64,000 bases of DNA from Enterovibrio coralii (GTDB taxonomy: Bacteria > Pseudomonadota > Gammaproteobacteria > Enterobacterales > Vibrionaceae): positions 496,001 through 560,000 of the forward strand of contig NZ_LNTY01000006.1 of the NCBI RefSeq assembly GCF_001559595.1, read 5' to 3'. Made by a program: the position numbers and the translations under genes. Below, one piece after another: positions 16,960 through 26,926 of the stretch; positions within the stretch are counted from its first letter, which is position 1; each line of letters opens with the position of its first letter. The notes under the pieces are model-generated. The model worked only from the letters and a program-made list of their open reading frames with translations, ran no database searches and was not told the DNA's origin.

Positions 16960-18381
16960 TTAGAACGCGCCGGCGTTCAGCCACAAGTGGCAGAGAATCG
17001 ATGCCACGTAACCGATAAAGATAACCGGAGCCCATTTGAGGTGGCCAAAGAAGGTGTACATGCCTCTCGCCTGTCCCATCAGAGCCACACCAGCCGCGGA
17101 GCCCAGTGACAACAAGCTGCCGCCGACACCTGCCGTGAGTGTAACCAGAAGCCAGTTACCCAAAGACATATCAGGCTGCATGGTCAATACCGCAAACATC
17201 ACAGGGATGTTATCCACCAGCGCGGAGAGAATACCCACGAGCGTGTTCGCCCAAATCGGGTCCCATTGCAGGTACATCACGTTCGAAACCGTGGATAGGT
17301 AACCAATCAGGCTTAAGCCACCCACACACATCACAACGCCGTAGAAGAACAGCAAGGTATCCCACTCGGCATGCGACACCCTTCTGAATACATCGAACGG
17401 TACCACGGAACCTAAACGCTTCAATGCCCCTTCATCATTCTTGGCCTGTGCTAACGCGCGTTTACGTGCCAGCGAGTTTGGCAGCGTCTTGCGCAGGAAG
17501 AAACCGAAGAACTGCAAGTAAGCCAAGCCCATCATCATGCCGATAACTGGCGGGAAGTGAACCAAACCGTGGAAACCTACAGCGGTCAAAATAGTGAACA
17601 GGAACAGCACCACGATGCGTCTTGCGCCCCTTTTCAGTTCCACGAACTCTTGCACAACATCTGGCTGCTCTTTAGGAATAAACAGTGCCATGATGAAAGC
17701 GGGAATCACGTAGTTCACCACTGAAGGTACAAACAATGCTCCGAATTGTGTGAACTCCACAATACCCGCCTGCCAAACCATCAGCGTTGTGATATCACCA
17801 AATGGACTAAATGCACCGCCTGCGTTGGCTGCAACAACGATGTTCACACAAGCAATGTTGACGAATCTCGGGTTGTTACCCCCAATTTTCATCACAACAG
17901 TGCACATCAATAAGGCCGTAGTCAGGTTGTCGGCGATAGGTGATATAAAGAAGGAAAGCCAACCCGTGATCCAAAACAGCTGACGAAGATCGTACCCTTT
18001 TCCGACGATCCACGCTTTCAAAGCATCAAAAAGACGCCTTTCTTCCATAGCGGAGATATAGGTCATCGCCACCAGCAGGAACAGCATCAACTCAGCGTAT
18101 TCCAACAGGTTGTGTTCAATAGCGTATTGGGCGACTTCTATCTGACCCGCATTCGAGTAGACAAAACCAAGCATCAACCAAATGAGGCCTGCTGCTAGCA
18201 GAACAGGTTTAGATTTACGTAGGTGGATTTGCTCTTCCAACATGACGAGCGCATAAGCGGCTACGAAGATTATCAGAGAGATATAACCAACTGCGGAGTT
18301 GGTGAGGTCGAGGGGATTTCCTGCGCCTGCGGCCAATGCCGTTCCCGGCAACAGCAGCATAAGCGCCATTAGTAGCTTCAT
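16960..18381 (-). CDS. nhaD: NhaD-type Na+/H+ antiporter
   Basis: 473 residues from the ATG at 18381. This start has GGAGG 8 nt upstream and gives the hydrophobic leader MKLLMALMLLLPGTALA; the frame continues 30 codons upstream without a good start. About 12 membrane segments follow, with SFFISPIADNLTTALLM, ANAGGAFSPFGDITTLMVW and ALVDNIPVMFAVLTM, the conserved half-site motifs of the NhaD/ArsB ion-transporter superfamily. It exports Na+ (or Li+) in exchange for protons at the inner membrane, typically important at alkaline pH in marine vibrios. Transcribed alone. Confidence 0.95.
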   Translation of the reverse strand: MKLLMALMLLLPGTALAAGAGNPLDLTNSAVGYISLIIFVAAYALVMLEEQIHLRKSKPVLLAAGLIWLMLGFVYSNAGQIEVAQYAIEHNLLEYAELMLFLLVAMTYISAMEERRLFDALKAWIVGKGYDLRQLFWITGWLSFFISPIADNLTTALLMCTVVMKIGGNNPRFVNIACVNIVVAANAGGAFSPFGDITTLMVWQAGIVEFTQFGALFVPSVVNYVIPAFIMALFIPKEQPDVVQEFVELKRGARRIVVLFLFTILTAVGFHGLVHFPPVIGMMMGLAYLQFFGFFLRKTLPNSLARKRALAQAKNDEGALKRLGSVVPFDVFRRVSHAEWDTLLFFYGVVMCVGGLSLIGYLSTVSNVMYLQWDPIWANTLVGILSALVDNIPVMFAVLTMQPDMSLGNWLLVTLTAGVGGSLLSLGSAAGVALMGQARGMYTFFGHLKWAPVIFIGYVASILCHLWLNAGAF

Positions 18382-19134
18382 TCTTGCGCCTCCAAGCGAA
18401 ATATATCCTTTGCGATGGGAAAAATCGCTCGGCATAAAATCGGCAATCAGAGGTGCCGGCATTTTCCCCAAAGCCTTCTCTCAATGAAGTTGTTATTTTT
18501 TAGAAGAGTCGCATCCGTCCTGATGCGTAAAAATGCAGAGAGAAGTAATTGGGCACATATGATAGATGCTGACTGAGAATATTACAGGCCTAACTTCTCG
18601 GTTTCTGGCATACCCCACAAACATCAACATTGATCCCGATATTTCCCTCATCAATCAGACTAAATGAGATAAGGATCTTTCATTTCAATGCGTAAAAGTG
18701 GTAGTGGCACATGAAACTTGTTACCCGCCTTTCTGAACAACAAAGGATTTACAGTGTAATTTGTTTTTCTGTTACCCATCGTAGATCAAACTTTCTTACA
18801 AAAAGACGATCTTTCGACTGTAAAGGCCTTGTGACAGATTATTCACTGCTTTATAACCTTAATTGTTACTATCAAAATCATTTTTTGTTAATCAGTCGGA
18901 TAAACCTACTAGCGACAAGATATGGTTAGGATTAGTCTCCACACATAAAAGTGTTGTTTATTCATGAAGTTAACAGCATAAATGTTCAGTAAGTGCGTTA
19001 TCAGGCAATACAGATACTCTTGTTTTACAACATTACTACCTGATTTAACGTCAATTTTTGGATATAACAATGGATTAACACGTGACATTCGGTCGGGTGT
19101 TTTTAGCCCAACGTCACTCATCAGGGAGAAAGCG
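18382..19134. other. Long divergent intergenic region (nhaD / ABC importer)
   Basis: About 750 bp with no convincing gene. It must hold both divergent promoters. I saw a small hairpin-forming segment near 18511-18526 (GCATC / GATGC) and AT-rich tracts, but no recognised riboswitch, operator or RNA gene. The frame that opens at 18982 is only the in-frame upstream extension of the binding-protein gene. Confidence 0.5.
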
Positions 19135-20103
19135 ATGAAAATTTCCAAACTAATCATGTCCGCATGCTGTGCTGCCACTCTTTTTACTGTGCCTTTTACT
19201 GCCAGCGCAGACACCGCAAAAGTAGCCGTTTCACAGATCGTTGAGCACCCTGCTCTCGATGCTACGCGCCAAGGTCTGGTCGATGGCTTGAAAAAACTCG
19301 GTTATGTTGAAGGTGAAAACCTCGACTTCTCTTATCAAACCGCGCAAGGCAACCCAGCGATTGCCGTCCAAATCGCGCGTCAGTATGTCGGTGAAAAGCC
19401 AGACGTACTGGTAGGTATCGCAACGCCATCTGCACAAGCACTCGTTGCGGCGACGAAATCTATCCCTGTTGTCTTTACGGCTGTTACTGACCCAGTCGGC
19501 GCAAAGCTCATTAAAAACATGGAGCAACCAAAAGCAAACGTAACAGGTCTGTCTGATTTGTCGCCTGTGGCTCAGCACGTTGCTCTGGCAAAAGAACTGC
19601 TGCCAAACATGAAATCTATCGGTGTGGTTTACAACCCAGGTGAAGCAAACGCGGTTGCGCTGGTAGAACTGCTTCGTGAAGCGGCTGACGCACAAGGCCT
19701 GAAAGTGGTTGAAGGTACAGCACTGAAAAGTGCAGATGTTCAATCAGCAGCGCAAATCGTTGCGTCTCAAGCAGATGCTATCTATGCGCCAACGGACAAT
19801 ACAGTAGCAAGTGCGATTGACGCACTGGTTGGTGCCTCTAACCAAGCTGGTAAGCCTGTTATCGGCGGTGCAACTTCTTACATTCCAAACGGTGCTGTTG
19901 CTGCGCTTGGCTTTGATTACTACCAAATCGGTGTTCAAACCGCAGATTATGTTGCTGCTTTGCTGAAAGGCGAAGAAGTTGCCAATCTGCCAGCGAAAGT
20001 CGCTGTAGGTTCTGATCTGGCAATCAACCAAAAAGCGGCGCAGAAGCTGGGTATCACAGTGCCTCAGTCGCTGCTTGATCGCGCAACAACCGTAGAAAAG
20101 TAA
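19135..20103 (+). CDS. ABC importer substrate-binding protein (TrpX/DUF534-like)
   Basis: 322 residues. Signal peptide MKISKLIMSACCAATLFTVP... with cleavage after TASA. The mature protein has the ABC_sub_bind fold: VAVSQIVEHPALDATRQGL, GIATPSAQALVAAT, PVVFTAVTDPVGAKLI, and IYAPTDNTVASAIDALV. The start at 19135 is set by GGGAG and the signal peptide; the open frame extends 51 codons upstream. It delivers an unknown ligand (tryptophan/amino-acid-like in relatives) to the permease encoded 17 bp downstream. Confidence 0.88.
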   Translation: MKISKLIMSACCAATLFTVPFTASADTAKVAVSQIVEHPALDATRQGLVDGLKKLGYVEGENLDFSYQTAQGNPAIAVQIARQYVGEKPDVLVGIATPSAQALVAATKSIPVVFTAVTDPVGAKLIKNMEQPKANVTGLSDLSPVAQHVALAKELLPNMKSIGVVYNPGEANAVALVELLREAADAQGLKVVEGTALKSADVQSAAQIVASQADAIYAPTDNTVASAIDALVGASNQAGKPVIGGATSYIPNGAVAALGFDYYQIGVQTADYVAALLKGEEVANLPAKVAVGSDLAINQKAAQKLGITVPQSLLDRATTVEK

Positions 20104-20120
20104 TTCACTAGGAGTAGTAC

Positions 20121-21032
20121 ATGACCTCAATTGCCTTTTTTGGCACGCTGGAAGTAGGTCTGGTTTATGGCCTAGTGGCACTGGGTGTATATCTAACCTT
20201 CCGAGTTCTGGATTTTCCGGATCTGACTGTTGATGGCAGCTTCCCTATGGGAGCTGCTGTTGCAGCCACACTGATTGTGGCTGGCGTTGATCCTTGGATC
20301 TCGACCATTGCGGCCATTTTTGCTGGTGCAGCTTCTGGATTGATCACTGCCTTCCTTACCGTGAAGTGCGGCATTCTGAACCTGCTTTCCAGTATTTTGA
20401 CCATGATTGCGGCGTTCTCTATTAACATCCGCATTATGGGTCGCCCAAACATTGCCCTTTTGGGTGAAGAAACCATTCTCACGCCATTTGAAAACATGGG
20501 TATAGACCCTGTTTACGCCCGCCCATTAGTGGTGTTTATTTTGGTGGTTCTCAGTGCGTGGTTTGTCGTTCGTCTACTTAACAGTGACTTTGGCTTAGGT
20601 CTGCGTGCAACAGGCGTTAACGCACGTATGGTGCGAGCACAAGGCGCAAGCACCGCGTTCTATACCTACTTTGGTTTGGCACTGTCTAACGGCTTCGTTG
20701 GATTCTCTGGCGCACTTTTCGCGCAAACTAACAGCTTTGCAGACGTCACATCAGGCGTAGGTACGATTGTGGTTGGTTTGGCCGCGGTTATTTTGGGCCA
20801 GACACTGATCCCCGGTCGTAAGGTATGGGTTGCCGTTGTTGCCGTTATTCTCGGCTCCGTGCTTTATCGTCTCGCCGTTGCCTTTGCACTTAGCTCCGGC
20901 ATGTTCGGTCTTAAAGCGTCGGATCTGAACTTGGTCACTGCCCTGCTTGTGGCACTGGCTCTGGTCGCGCCGAAGGCAAGAGAGCAATACCAGAAGAAGA
21001 AAAAGATGAAAGAAGCTGGGGTGGCGAAATGA
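20121..21032 (+). CDS. ABC importer permease (TrpY-like)
   Basis: 303 residues, about nine membrane segments, BPD_transp_2 (LivHM/RbsC-like) architecture. It has the segments FRVLDFPDLTVDGSFPMGAA, GILNLLSSILTMIAAFSI and GLALSNGFVGFSGALFAQTN, all usual for this permease group. The stop overlaps the ATPase start (ATGA), so translation is coupled. Confidence 0.9.
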   Translation: MTSIAFFGTLEVGLVYGLVALGVYLTFRVLDFPDLTVDGSFPMGAAVAATLIVAGVDPWISTIAAIFAGAASGLITAFLTVKCGILNLLSSILTMIAAFSINIRIMGRPNIALLGEETILTPFENMGIDPVYARPLVVFILVVLSAWFVVRLLNSDFGLGLRATGVNARMVRAQGASTAFYTYFGLALSNGFVGFSGALFAQTNSFADVTSGVGTIVVGLAAVILGQTLIPGRKVWVAVVAVILGSVLYRLAVAFALSSGMFGLKASDLNLVTALLVALALVAPKAREQYQKKKKMKEAGVAK

Positions 21033-21823
21033 TTGAATTGAAAGACATTGAAGTCACCTTTAATCCAGGAACCGTGCTTGAGAACCGCGCACTGCGCAAA
21101 GTCTCATTGACTGTTCCTGAACATCAGTTTCTGACAGTAATAGGTTCAAACGGCGCGGGTAAATCTACCCTGCTTGGCGCGATCAGTGGCGAAACACCAA
21201 TGATTGGCGGCAAGGTCGTGATTGATGATATCGACGTCACACGCCAACCGGTTCATCAACGTGCGAAACTTGCAGCCCGCGTATTCCAAGACCCACTTGC
21301 GGGTACATGTGCAACGCTCACCATAGAAGAGAACCTCGCCCTTGCTTTCAAACGTGGTGGCATTCGTGGTTGGAGCTTAGCTACGTCAAACAAGCGTCGT
21401 GAAACCTTCAGAGAACGCATTTCTATTCTGGGGTTAGGGCTTGAAGATCGTTTGGGTGACAGCATCGGCCTGCTTTCAGGTGGTCAACGTCAAGCGGTGA
21501 GCTTGGTCATGGCGACGCTTTCCGACAGCAAACTTTTACTGCTCGATGAGCACACGGCTGCACTTGACCCACGTATGGCAGCGTTCGTGATAGACCTGAC
21601 TAAAAAGGTCATCACCGAGTTTGGCCTCACTGCGTTGATGGTGACCCACTCGATGAAAGATGCGCTAGCGTGTGGTGATCGCACTGTGATGTTGCACCAA
21701 GGCCAAATCGTATTGGATGTGAAAGGTGAAGAGCGCGCCAACATGGACGTTCCTCACCTGCTTGAAATGTTCAGCAAGGTTCGTGGCGAAGAGCTTGCAG
21801 ACGACAGTTTGCTGCTTAGCTAA
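21029..21823 (+). CDS. ABC importer ATP-binding protein (TrpZ-like)
   Basis: 264 residues. Walker A GSNGAGKST, Q-loop RVFQDP, signature LSGGQRQAV, Walker B LLLLDEHTAALDP, H-loop VTHSMKD. It powers the import system formed with the two genes upstream. The last gene of the operon, followed by a terminator. Confidence 0.93.
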   Translation: MIELKDIEVTFNPGTVLENRALRKVSLTVPEHQFLTVIGSNGAGKSTLLGAISGETPMIGGKVVIDDIDVTRQPVHQRAKLAARVFQDPLAGTCATLTIEENLALAFKRGGIRGWSLATSNKRRETFRERISILGLGLEDRLGDSIGLLSGGQRQAVSLVMATLSDSKLLLLDEHTAALDPRMAAFVIDLTKKVITEFGLTALMVTHSMKDALACGDRTVMLHQGQIVLDVKGEERANMDVPHLLEMFSKVRGEELADDSLLLS

Positions 21824-21852
21824 ACCGAGGGTGATTGAATCTTATTGACGAA

Positions 21853-21888
21853 ACAGAGAGCGACTTGGGTCGCTCTCTTCATTTTATT
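21853..21888 (+). terminator. Rho-independent terminator of the ABC operon
   Basis: Stem GAGAGCGAC / GTCGCTCTC with loop TTGG, then a T-rich tail. Confidence 0.85.
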
Positions 21889-21889
21889 A

Positions 21890-21927
21890 GGATGTAGTAA
21901 ACACCTTATTTGGATGTAGTAAACACC
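21890..21927. repeat. Two 16-bp direct repeats upstream of the LysE gene
   Basis: GGATGTAGTAAACACC occurs at 21890 and again at 21912, a 22-bp period (about two helix turns), 32 bp before the LysE start codon. It could be a dimeric regulator site or a small duplication. Confidence 0.6.
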
Positions 21928-21958
21928 AAGGAAAAAACCTGAAAAGAGAGGGAATCAA

Positions 21959-22576
21959 ATGATATCGATGGAGTTTCTTATCACTTCGCTTGTCGTTGTC
22001 CTTATCCCAGGCACAGGCGTGTTGTACACGATTTCGACAGGATTGTTTGTTGGATCGCGAGCCAGTATTTGGGCATCAATGGGATGCACAGTGGGCATCG
22101 TGCCATCAATGATCGCAAGTATCACTGGCCTTGCGATTCTAATCCACACCAGTGCCATCGCTTTTCAGTTCATCAAATATCTTGGTGTGATTTACCTTCT
22201 GTACATGGCTTGGTCGATGTGGAAAAACAGCGGCGGGTTGGCGGTTAAAAAAGAACAAAGTAGCCACACTATGATGGGAATCGCGGTGCGTGGTTGCCTG
22301 ATCAATGTATTAAACCCTAAGTTGACCTTGTTCTTTATGGCCTTCTTACCTCAGTTCATTCCAAGCAGTCTCATTAACCCGACACCTATGATGCTGGCGC
22401 TTGGCAGCATTTTCATGGCCATGACCTTCGTCGTGTTTGTCGGTTATGGATTGCTGTCTGCCACGGTGAGGGATTATGTGCTGAATTCAGAACGTGTCAC
22501 GACCATGCTGCAACGCGCATTTGCGGGCAGTTTTGCGCTGCTTGGATTGAAGCTCGCCCTGTCCGAAAGACAATAG
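21959..22576 (+). CDS. LysE-family amino-acid/metabolite exporter
   Basis: 205 residues, six hydrophobic segments. N-terminal VLIPGTGVLYTISTGLFVG matches the LysE/RhtB PGP-type loop; KYLGVIYLLYMAW and FLINVLNPK-like text (RGCLINVLNPKLTLFFMAF) complete the signature. It is predicted to export amino acids or homoserine-lactone-like compounds. The ribosome-binding site is GAGGG, 7 nt upstream. Single-gene unit. Confidence 0.93.
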   Translation: MISMEFLITSLVVVLIPGTGVLYTISTGLFVGSRASIWASMGCTVGIVPSMIASITGLAILIHTSAIAFQFIKYLGVIYLLYMAWSMWKNSGGLAVKKEQSSHTMMGIAVRGCLINVLNPKLTLFFMAFLPQFIPSSLINPTPMMLALGSIFMAMTFVVFVGYGLLSATVRDYVLNSERVTTMLQRAFAGSFALLGLKLALSERQ

Positions 22577-22597
22577 CATTTCGACACGCGTTCAGAT

Positions 22598-22632
22598 GCA
22601 AAAAGCCCCGCGTTGACGGGGCTTTCTTCGTT
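22598..22632. terminator. Bidirectional terminator between lysE-like gene and viaA
   Basis: Stem AGCCCCG / CGGGGCT flanked by A4 and T3; serves the convergent genes. Confidence 0.8.
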
Positions 22633-22656
22633 TCTAGGCCTGTAAAAGTAAAGCCG

Positions 22657-24105
22657 TTAGAAACGTTTGAGTAATCGACCCATAAGTGACGGGTGATAAT
22701 CCCAGACATGGTCAAACATCTGCATCAGGGCTGGGTTTCCGTACTTAGACAGGTTCAGCGCATGGAATCGATTGTGCTGCGCTTTCAGCTTCTCCACTTT
22801 TTCCTGAACGTCCTTTTCCTGCTCTGGCGCGATAAAGTCTGAGATCACCACCAAGTCTGCGTTACGGTATTTGTCTGTCCCCATCAAATTGATGGAATGC
22901 GTCAGCACAGGAGCCAAATCCGTACCACCGTGGAAAGAATATGACAGGAAGTTCAACGCCTCTTTCAGCCCATCTTCGCCAGTTAATTCATAACTGATAT
23001 GGTCGGTGGAGAAAATCATCACAGTACATTCCCGCTCTTCACGCACCGCAATTTGCATGAGCGCGTAAGCCATGGCTTTGGCGCACTGTTCTGGGTAGCC
23101 ACTCATGGAACCAGACGCATCGACACAAATCAGAAATGGTCCTTTCTCCACTTCTACTTTCTTGCTCTCCGGCTTGAAGGATTTCACCTTACGTAAAGTA
23201 CGTTGCATGCCTTGCATGCGATACGTCAGCAAGCGTTTATCGGCGAAATGCTTGTAGAACAAAATTTCCAGCGAAGGCTCAGCAAGGTAGATCGTTTCAT
23301 TTGGAACAAGCTTTTCCAAATGGTCACTTTGATGGATTCCGACAATATCGTCCGCGACGTTGTCCGCAGGCTCTTCCACCAGCTTCAACTCTTCTGATGG
23401 CGAGCGTTGCAGCGACGGATCATCCACATCATTCGCCATTCGTCCGAGCTTTTGCGCAATGTCTTGGAGGTCTTGATTGTCTTTTAGAAAAGCAACGAAC
23501 TGCTTGAGAAGGTCCACGTCTGTTTGTGTTACTTTGGCTGCGGCCAAATCCCACAACCTACCGACTTTTTCGACCTTCCCTTCTTCTTGCACATCTTCCA
23601 GCGTTTTGTAGGTTTCAATGCGCTGATAGAGCTCTTTCAGAAGCTTGTCTTTGTGCGCTTCCAACTCTTTCTTTTGAGCGTCTTTGATAGAGCTGGCGAG
23701 GTGTTCATACCATTTATTGCAGAAATAGGCTTGGAACATCGGTGTTTCTTGCGCGATGTTTTTCTCTAGCAAACGGCGCGCTTCTAAATAGAATACTGAC
23801 TTCCCTTCAAGCTGTTTGATCATCCCTTTTGCGCTATCCAGAAACGTCTCTTGGGACATTTGCACCGCTTCTTGGTACAGCTTGAGTTCTTGCTTCAAAT
23901 CGTCAGTGATACAGTCATTGCTTAAACGACGCTTGACCGAATGACGCCACTTTCTGATATGGCGTCTAACCGCCGTTTGCGCACTCGGGCTGGACTCTGT
24001 GAGAACCAGCAGTTGTGGTTTTGCCATTACTTCTGTCACGGCATGCTCCAGCATGCCGGTCTCAGCTAACATCATTCCGAGATGTAGGGATTCTGGACTC
24101 ACCAT
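22657..24105 (-). CDS. viaA: ViaA, VWA-domain partner of RavA
   Basis: 482 residues. The helical N-terminal region (1-310) is followed by a von Willebrand A domain with the MIDAS motif DASGSMSG, the Thr in SFHGGTDLAP and the Asp in VISDF. ViaA stimulates the RavA ATPase and, with RavA, is linked to respiratory complexes and aminoglycoside sensitivity in E. coli. It starts 9 bp after ravA with a strong AAGGAG, which shows an operon. Confidence 0.93.
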   Translation of the reverse strand: MVSPESLHLGMMLAETGMLEHAVTEVMAKPQLLVLTESSPSAQTAVRRHIRKWRHSVKRRLSNDCITDDLKQELKLYQEAVQMSQETFLDSAKGMIKQLEGKSVFYLEARRLLEKNIAQETPMFQAYFCNKWYEHLASSIKDAQKKELEAHKDKLLKELYQRIETYKTLEDVQEEGKVEKVGRLWDLAAAKVTQTDVDLLKQFVAFLKDNQDLQDIAQKLGRMANDVDDPSLQRSPSEELKLVEEPADNVADDIVGIHQSDHLEKLVPNETIYLAEPSLEILFYKHFADKRLLTYRMQGMQRTLRKVKSFKPESKKVEVEKGPFLICVDASGSMSGYPEQCAKAMAYALMQIAVREERECTVMIFSTDHISYELTGEDGLKEALNFLSYSFHGGTDLAPVLTHSINLMGTDKYRNADLVVISDFIAPEQEKDVQEKVEKLKAQHNRFHALNLSKYGNPALMQMFDHVWDYHPSLMGRLLKRF

Positions 24106-24114
24106 AACATCTCC

Positions 24115-25767
24115 TTATTGAAAGTATTCTGGCAGCATGCGGACACGGAAAGCGTTCTTCTCAAACTTGGTTGTTTGGCGCTGAAGTGTTTCTTCAGCAT
24201 CCGTAATGCTGGTCGCTAAGAGTTCAAGCAACTCTGAATTGGCAAAGTGATGTGGCAATGCTGCATTTAGCTGCGTGCGTGCCAATCGGATCAGATGCTT
24301 TGATTCGTCGATCTTTTTGATCGCCGCTTCGTTGCGCTCCTGCCATTGGGTAAACGCCTCGGCGTCATTGTCATCAACACCCGCTATCGCAACAGGAACA
24401 GGACGGTTGGCAATGTCTTTGATCAGCAAACGTCTGTCACTGTCTACATCAAATTTTAGTACACAGAGATTTTCGTTCTTGTTTACGTAGCCATAAACAT
24501 CGCAAGGGGCTGTTTTGATTTTCTTTTCAAACTCCGCGGCATCCACGTAAACCCAGCGACTATCACCTTTTTCTTTCTCGGAAACAGAGGGATTTGCTTC
24601 GAGCATGACCAGTTTGATGAGGTTCTTCGACATGTTCACGCTGTAGCGACGCGCGTTGCTTAAATCCACGAAGTATTTCTCTTTGCGCATCGACACTTCG
24701 GTGTCCATGGTGCGGCCAAGAGAACCATTGATTTCTTCAGCTAGATCTTTAATGTCTTCGCCGCCTTCAGCAGCAACCGCCAACGCTTCTTGTTGGTTAA
24801 AACAAATCTCTTGGGCAAAGCGACGCATAATAGCGTTAACCACTTCACGCGATTCAGGGCTATGCCACAGACACTCTTGAAGGAGCAGCAAATCAACAGG
24901 GTTGACTTCATTGCGGCCATTAAAGAAAGCACTCGCTTTCAGCAAACGAACGGCTTTTTTCCAACGACGGTCGGAGACATACAATTCTTCTGACGGGAAC
25001 GAATGACCACCGTTTTCGGCTTCTGCTTCGAGCAACATTTTCAGCGCGTAGATTTTCTCGAAGACGGAATCTGTCAGAGCAACCTGATCAATTTGATGCT
25101 GCCAACGTTCATATTCTGCCGATTTGATTGTGATGGAAGCGTCCATTTCAAATTCAGGTTCCACAGCATCGCCAACCAACAAACGCTTGAAGTTGGTCTT
25201 CTCTTGAATGCGGTTAACGAAAATGCGCACCAGCATGCGATCATATAGCGCATCCAAGCCACTGTCTGGCTCGGGCAATTCGTTGGACGCCGTGACCAAC
25301 AATCGCATAGGAACAGGCAACACTTCACTGCCATTGCGGAATACACGCTCATTTACGACGGTCAAAAGGGTGTTGAGAATTGCAGGACCCGCTTTCCAGA
25401 TTTCATCGAGGAAAACGACGTCTGCGGTAGGGAGGTAACCGTCAGTCAGTCGAACATATTTACCGTTGTCTTTTAATTCTTGAATCGATAACGGTCCAAA
25501 TACTTCTTCAGGCGTGGAGAAGCGGGTCATTAAATATTCAAAGAAGTGGCTGTCATCAAATGCTTTGATTAAACGTTTCGCGATATAGCTTTTCGCAATG
25601 CCAGGTGGCCCCAGCAGGAAAACACTCTCACCACTCAACGCAGCCAGCAAGCAAAGACGAATGGTATTTTCCCGTTCATAGACACCGTTTGATAATGCGT
25701 GAACAAGTTTCTGAATGCGTTCGGGAAGTAATACGTTGTTCGTCGACATAGCAATTTTATTTGTCAC
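24115..25767 (-). CDS. ravA: RavA, MoxR-type AAA+ ATPase
   Basis: About 550 residues. Walker A GPPGIAKS, Walker [11 protein letters not shown], sensor 1 [10 protein letters not shown], then the arm region with the LARA-like segment in the C-terminal half. The open frame extends to 25797, but GGAG lies 6 nt before a GTG at 25767, making that the best start; an ATG at 25749 would match the E. coli N-terminus most closely. RavA forms hexamers, and in E. coli it binds the lysine decarboxylase CadA/LdcI. No lysine decarboxylase lies here. Operon with viaA. Confidence 0.93.
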   Translation of the reverse strand: MTNKIAMSTNNVLLPERIQKLVHALSNGVYERENTIRLCLLAALSGESVFLLGPPGIAKSYIAKRLIKAFDDSHFFEYLMTRFSTPEEVFGPLSIQELKDNGKYVRLTDGYLPTADVVFLDEIWKAGPAILNTLLTVVNERVFRNGSEVLPVPMRLLVTASNELPEPDSGLDALYDRMLVRIFVNRIQEKTNFKRLLVGDAVEPEFEMDASITIKSAEYERWQHQIDQVALTDSVFEKIYALKMLLEAEAENGGHSFPSEELYVSDRRWKKAVRLLKASAFFNGRNEVNPVDLLLLQECLWHSPESREVVNAIMRRFAQEICFNQQEALAVAAEGGEDIKDLAEEINGSLGRTMDTEVSMRKEKYFVDLSNARRYSVNMSKNLIKLVMLEANPSVSEKEKGDSRWVYVDAAEFEKKIKTAPCDVYGYVNKNENLCVLKFDVDSDRRLLIKDIANRPVPVAIAGVDDNDAEAFTQWQERNEAAIKKIDESKHLIRLARTQLNAALPHHFANSELLELLATSITDAEETLQRQTTKFEKNAFRVRMLPEYFQ

Positions 25768-25970
25768 GCTGCGCTCCATTTGCTTTATCAACAACATGAT
25801 TTAATGTCATATCACATTGTTAATAAATTGTAACCATTAATATCTTCTTACATACTGTATAACATCCCAAGTTTGACCGACTCCACCATTCAACCTTAGT
25901 TTTCAAAAATGTAGAGTGATTTCGATACCCTATTCCCCTCTCAAGATTTTCCGCTAAGTCATTAAAATCA

Positions 25971-25999
25971 CTATCACATTAGTGTCATATTACAGTCAT
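25971..25999 (+). promoter_or_regulatory. Pho-box-like PhoB site
   Basis: Three 7-mers CTATCAC, GTGTCAT and CAGTCAT start at 25971, 25982 and 25993, each separated by ATTA, giving the 11-bp period of PhoB half sites (consensus CTGTCAT). It lies about 47 bp before a PstS-like gene, which supports phosphate-starvation control. Confidence 0.7.
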
Positions 26000-26045
26000 A
26001 AAATTTCCCAGCTTTTTGGCACCTCATAATAAGTATGGAGAAAAT

Positions 26046-26863
26046 ATGTTGTTTCGCTTAATTGCGCTGGCACTCAGTTTTGCTGTTCCTTTCGCCAACG
26101 CTGCTTCTGAAGAAAGATTGACGCTTTCTGGCTCTACATCAGTCACTTATTTAATCGATGTTCTGTCTGAGCATTATGAAAAAGAAACCGGCGATATTGT
26201 TGAAGTTCAGGGGACGGGATCGTCAGCGGGTATTCTTGCTGTAACCAAAGGTATTTCTGAGTTGGGGATGAGTTCTCGCTACCTGAAGAGCACCGAAATC
26301 ATGCCTGACCTTGAAACCCACGTTATCGCTTACGATGGCCTGACTCTGGTTGTTCACCCAGAAAACCCAGTGAAATCCCTAACATCTGAGCAAATCGCCA
26401 AGATCTACCGCGGTAACATCACTAACTGGAATCAAGTGGGTGGTGATGACAGAGAAATCGCGGTGGTGTCACGCGAACTGGCGTCTGGTTCACGTTATTC
26501 TTTTGAAACTTTCATGGGTTTAACCCGCGTTTACAAAGGCGAACAAGTGTCTGACGTCAGCCCTTCACTGCTTGTCGTTAACGCAAACAGCATGGTGAAA
26601 ACGTTGGTTTCCAACAACATTCATGCCGTAGGTATATTTCAGCCGGTTCGATTGAACCGACAGTGAAATCAGTCGCGGTAGACGGCGTTTCTTATAGCTT
26701 GGCAAACATGGAAGATGGCACCTACAAGCTGTCTCGCCCATTCCTGCTTTTGCACAAGAAAGGCGAACTGTCTGAAACAAGCCAAGAGTTTTTGGATTAT
26801 GTGCTTAGCCCGAAATCGCAAAAGCTAACGGGCAAAATGGGATTCATCCCTGCGATTCAATAA
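26046..26863 (+). CDS. PstS-like phosphate-binding protein, frameshifted near 26633
   Basis: About 272 residues once repaired. The signal peptide MLFRLIALALSFAVPFANA is cleaved before the mature start SEERLTLSGSTSVTYL. Ligand-site motifs are SGSTSVT, GTGSSAGI and REXXSGSRYSFE-type text (VVSRELASGSRYSFE). The frame breaks after NNIHAVG. Adding one T near 26633 restores HAVGYISAGSIEPTVK, the usual family motif, up to the TAA at 26861. It binds phosphate in the periplasm. No pstCAB genes follow, so it is a solitary PstS-type protein, probably PhoB-controlled. ATG at 26046 has GGAG 7 nt upstream. Confidence 0.88.
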
Positions 26864-26867
26864 GCCA

Positions 26868-26901
26868 CAAAAAAAGCCTTCTTTCGAGAAGGCTTTTTCT
26901 A
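26868..26901. terminator. Bidirectional terminator (UUCG loop)
   Basis: Stem AGCCTTCT / AGAAGGCT with a TTCG loop, flanked by A and T runs, between convergent pstS-like gene and sseA. Confidence 0.93.
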
Positions 26902-26926
26902 TTTAGTGCTGTCGCGCTAACGCGAG

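Noticed and set aside
19231..19743. 170-codon minus frame over the ABC binding-protein gene
   Set aside because: Shadow frame, Cys/Trp/Phe-rich and without start signals.
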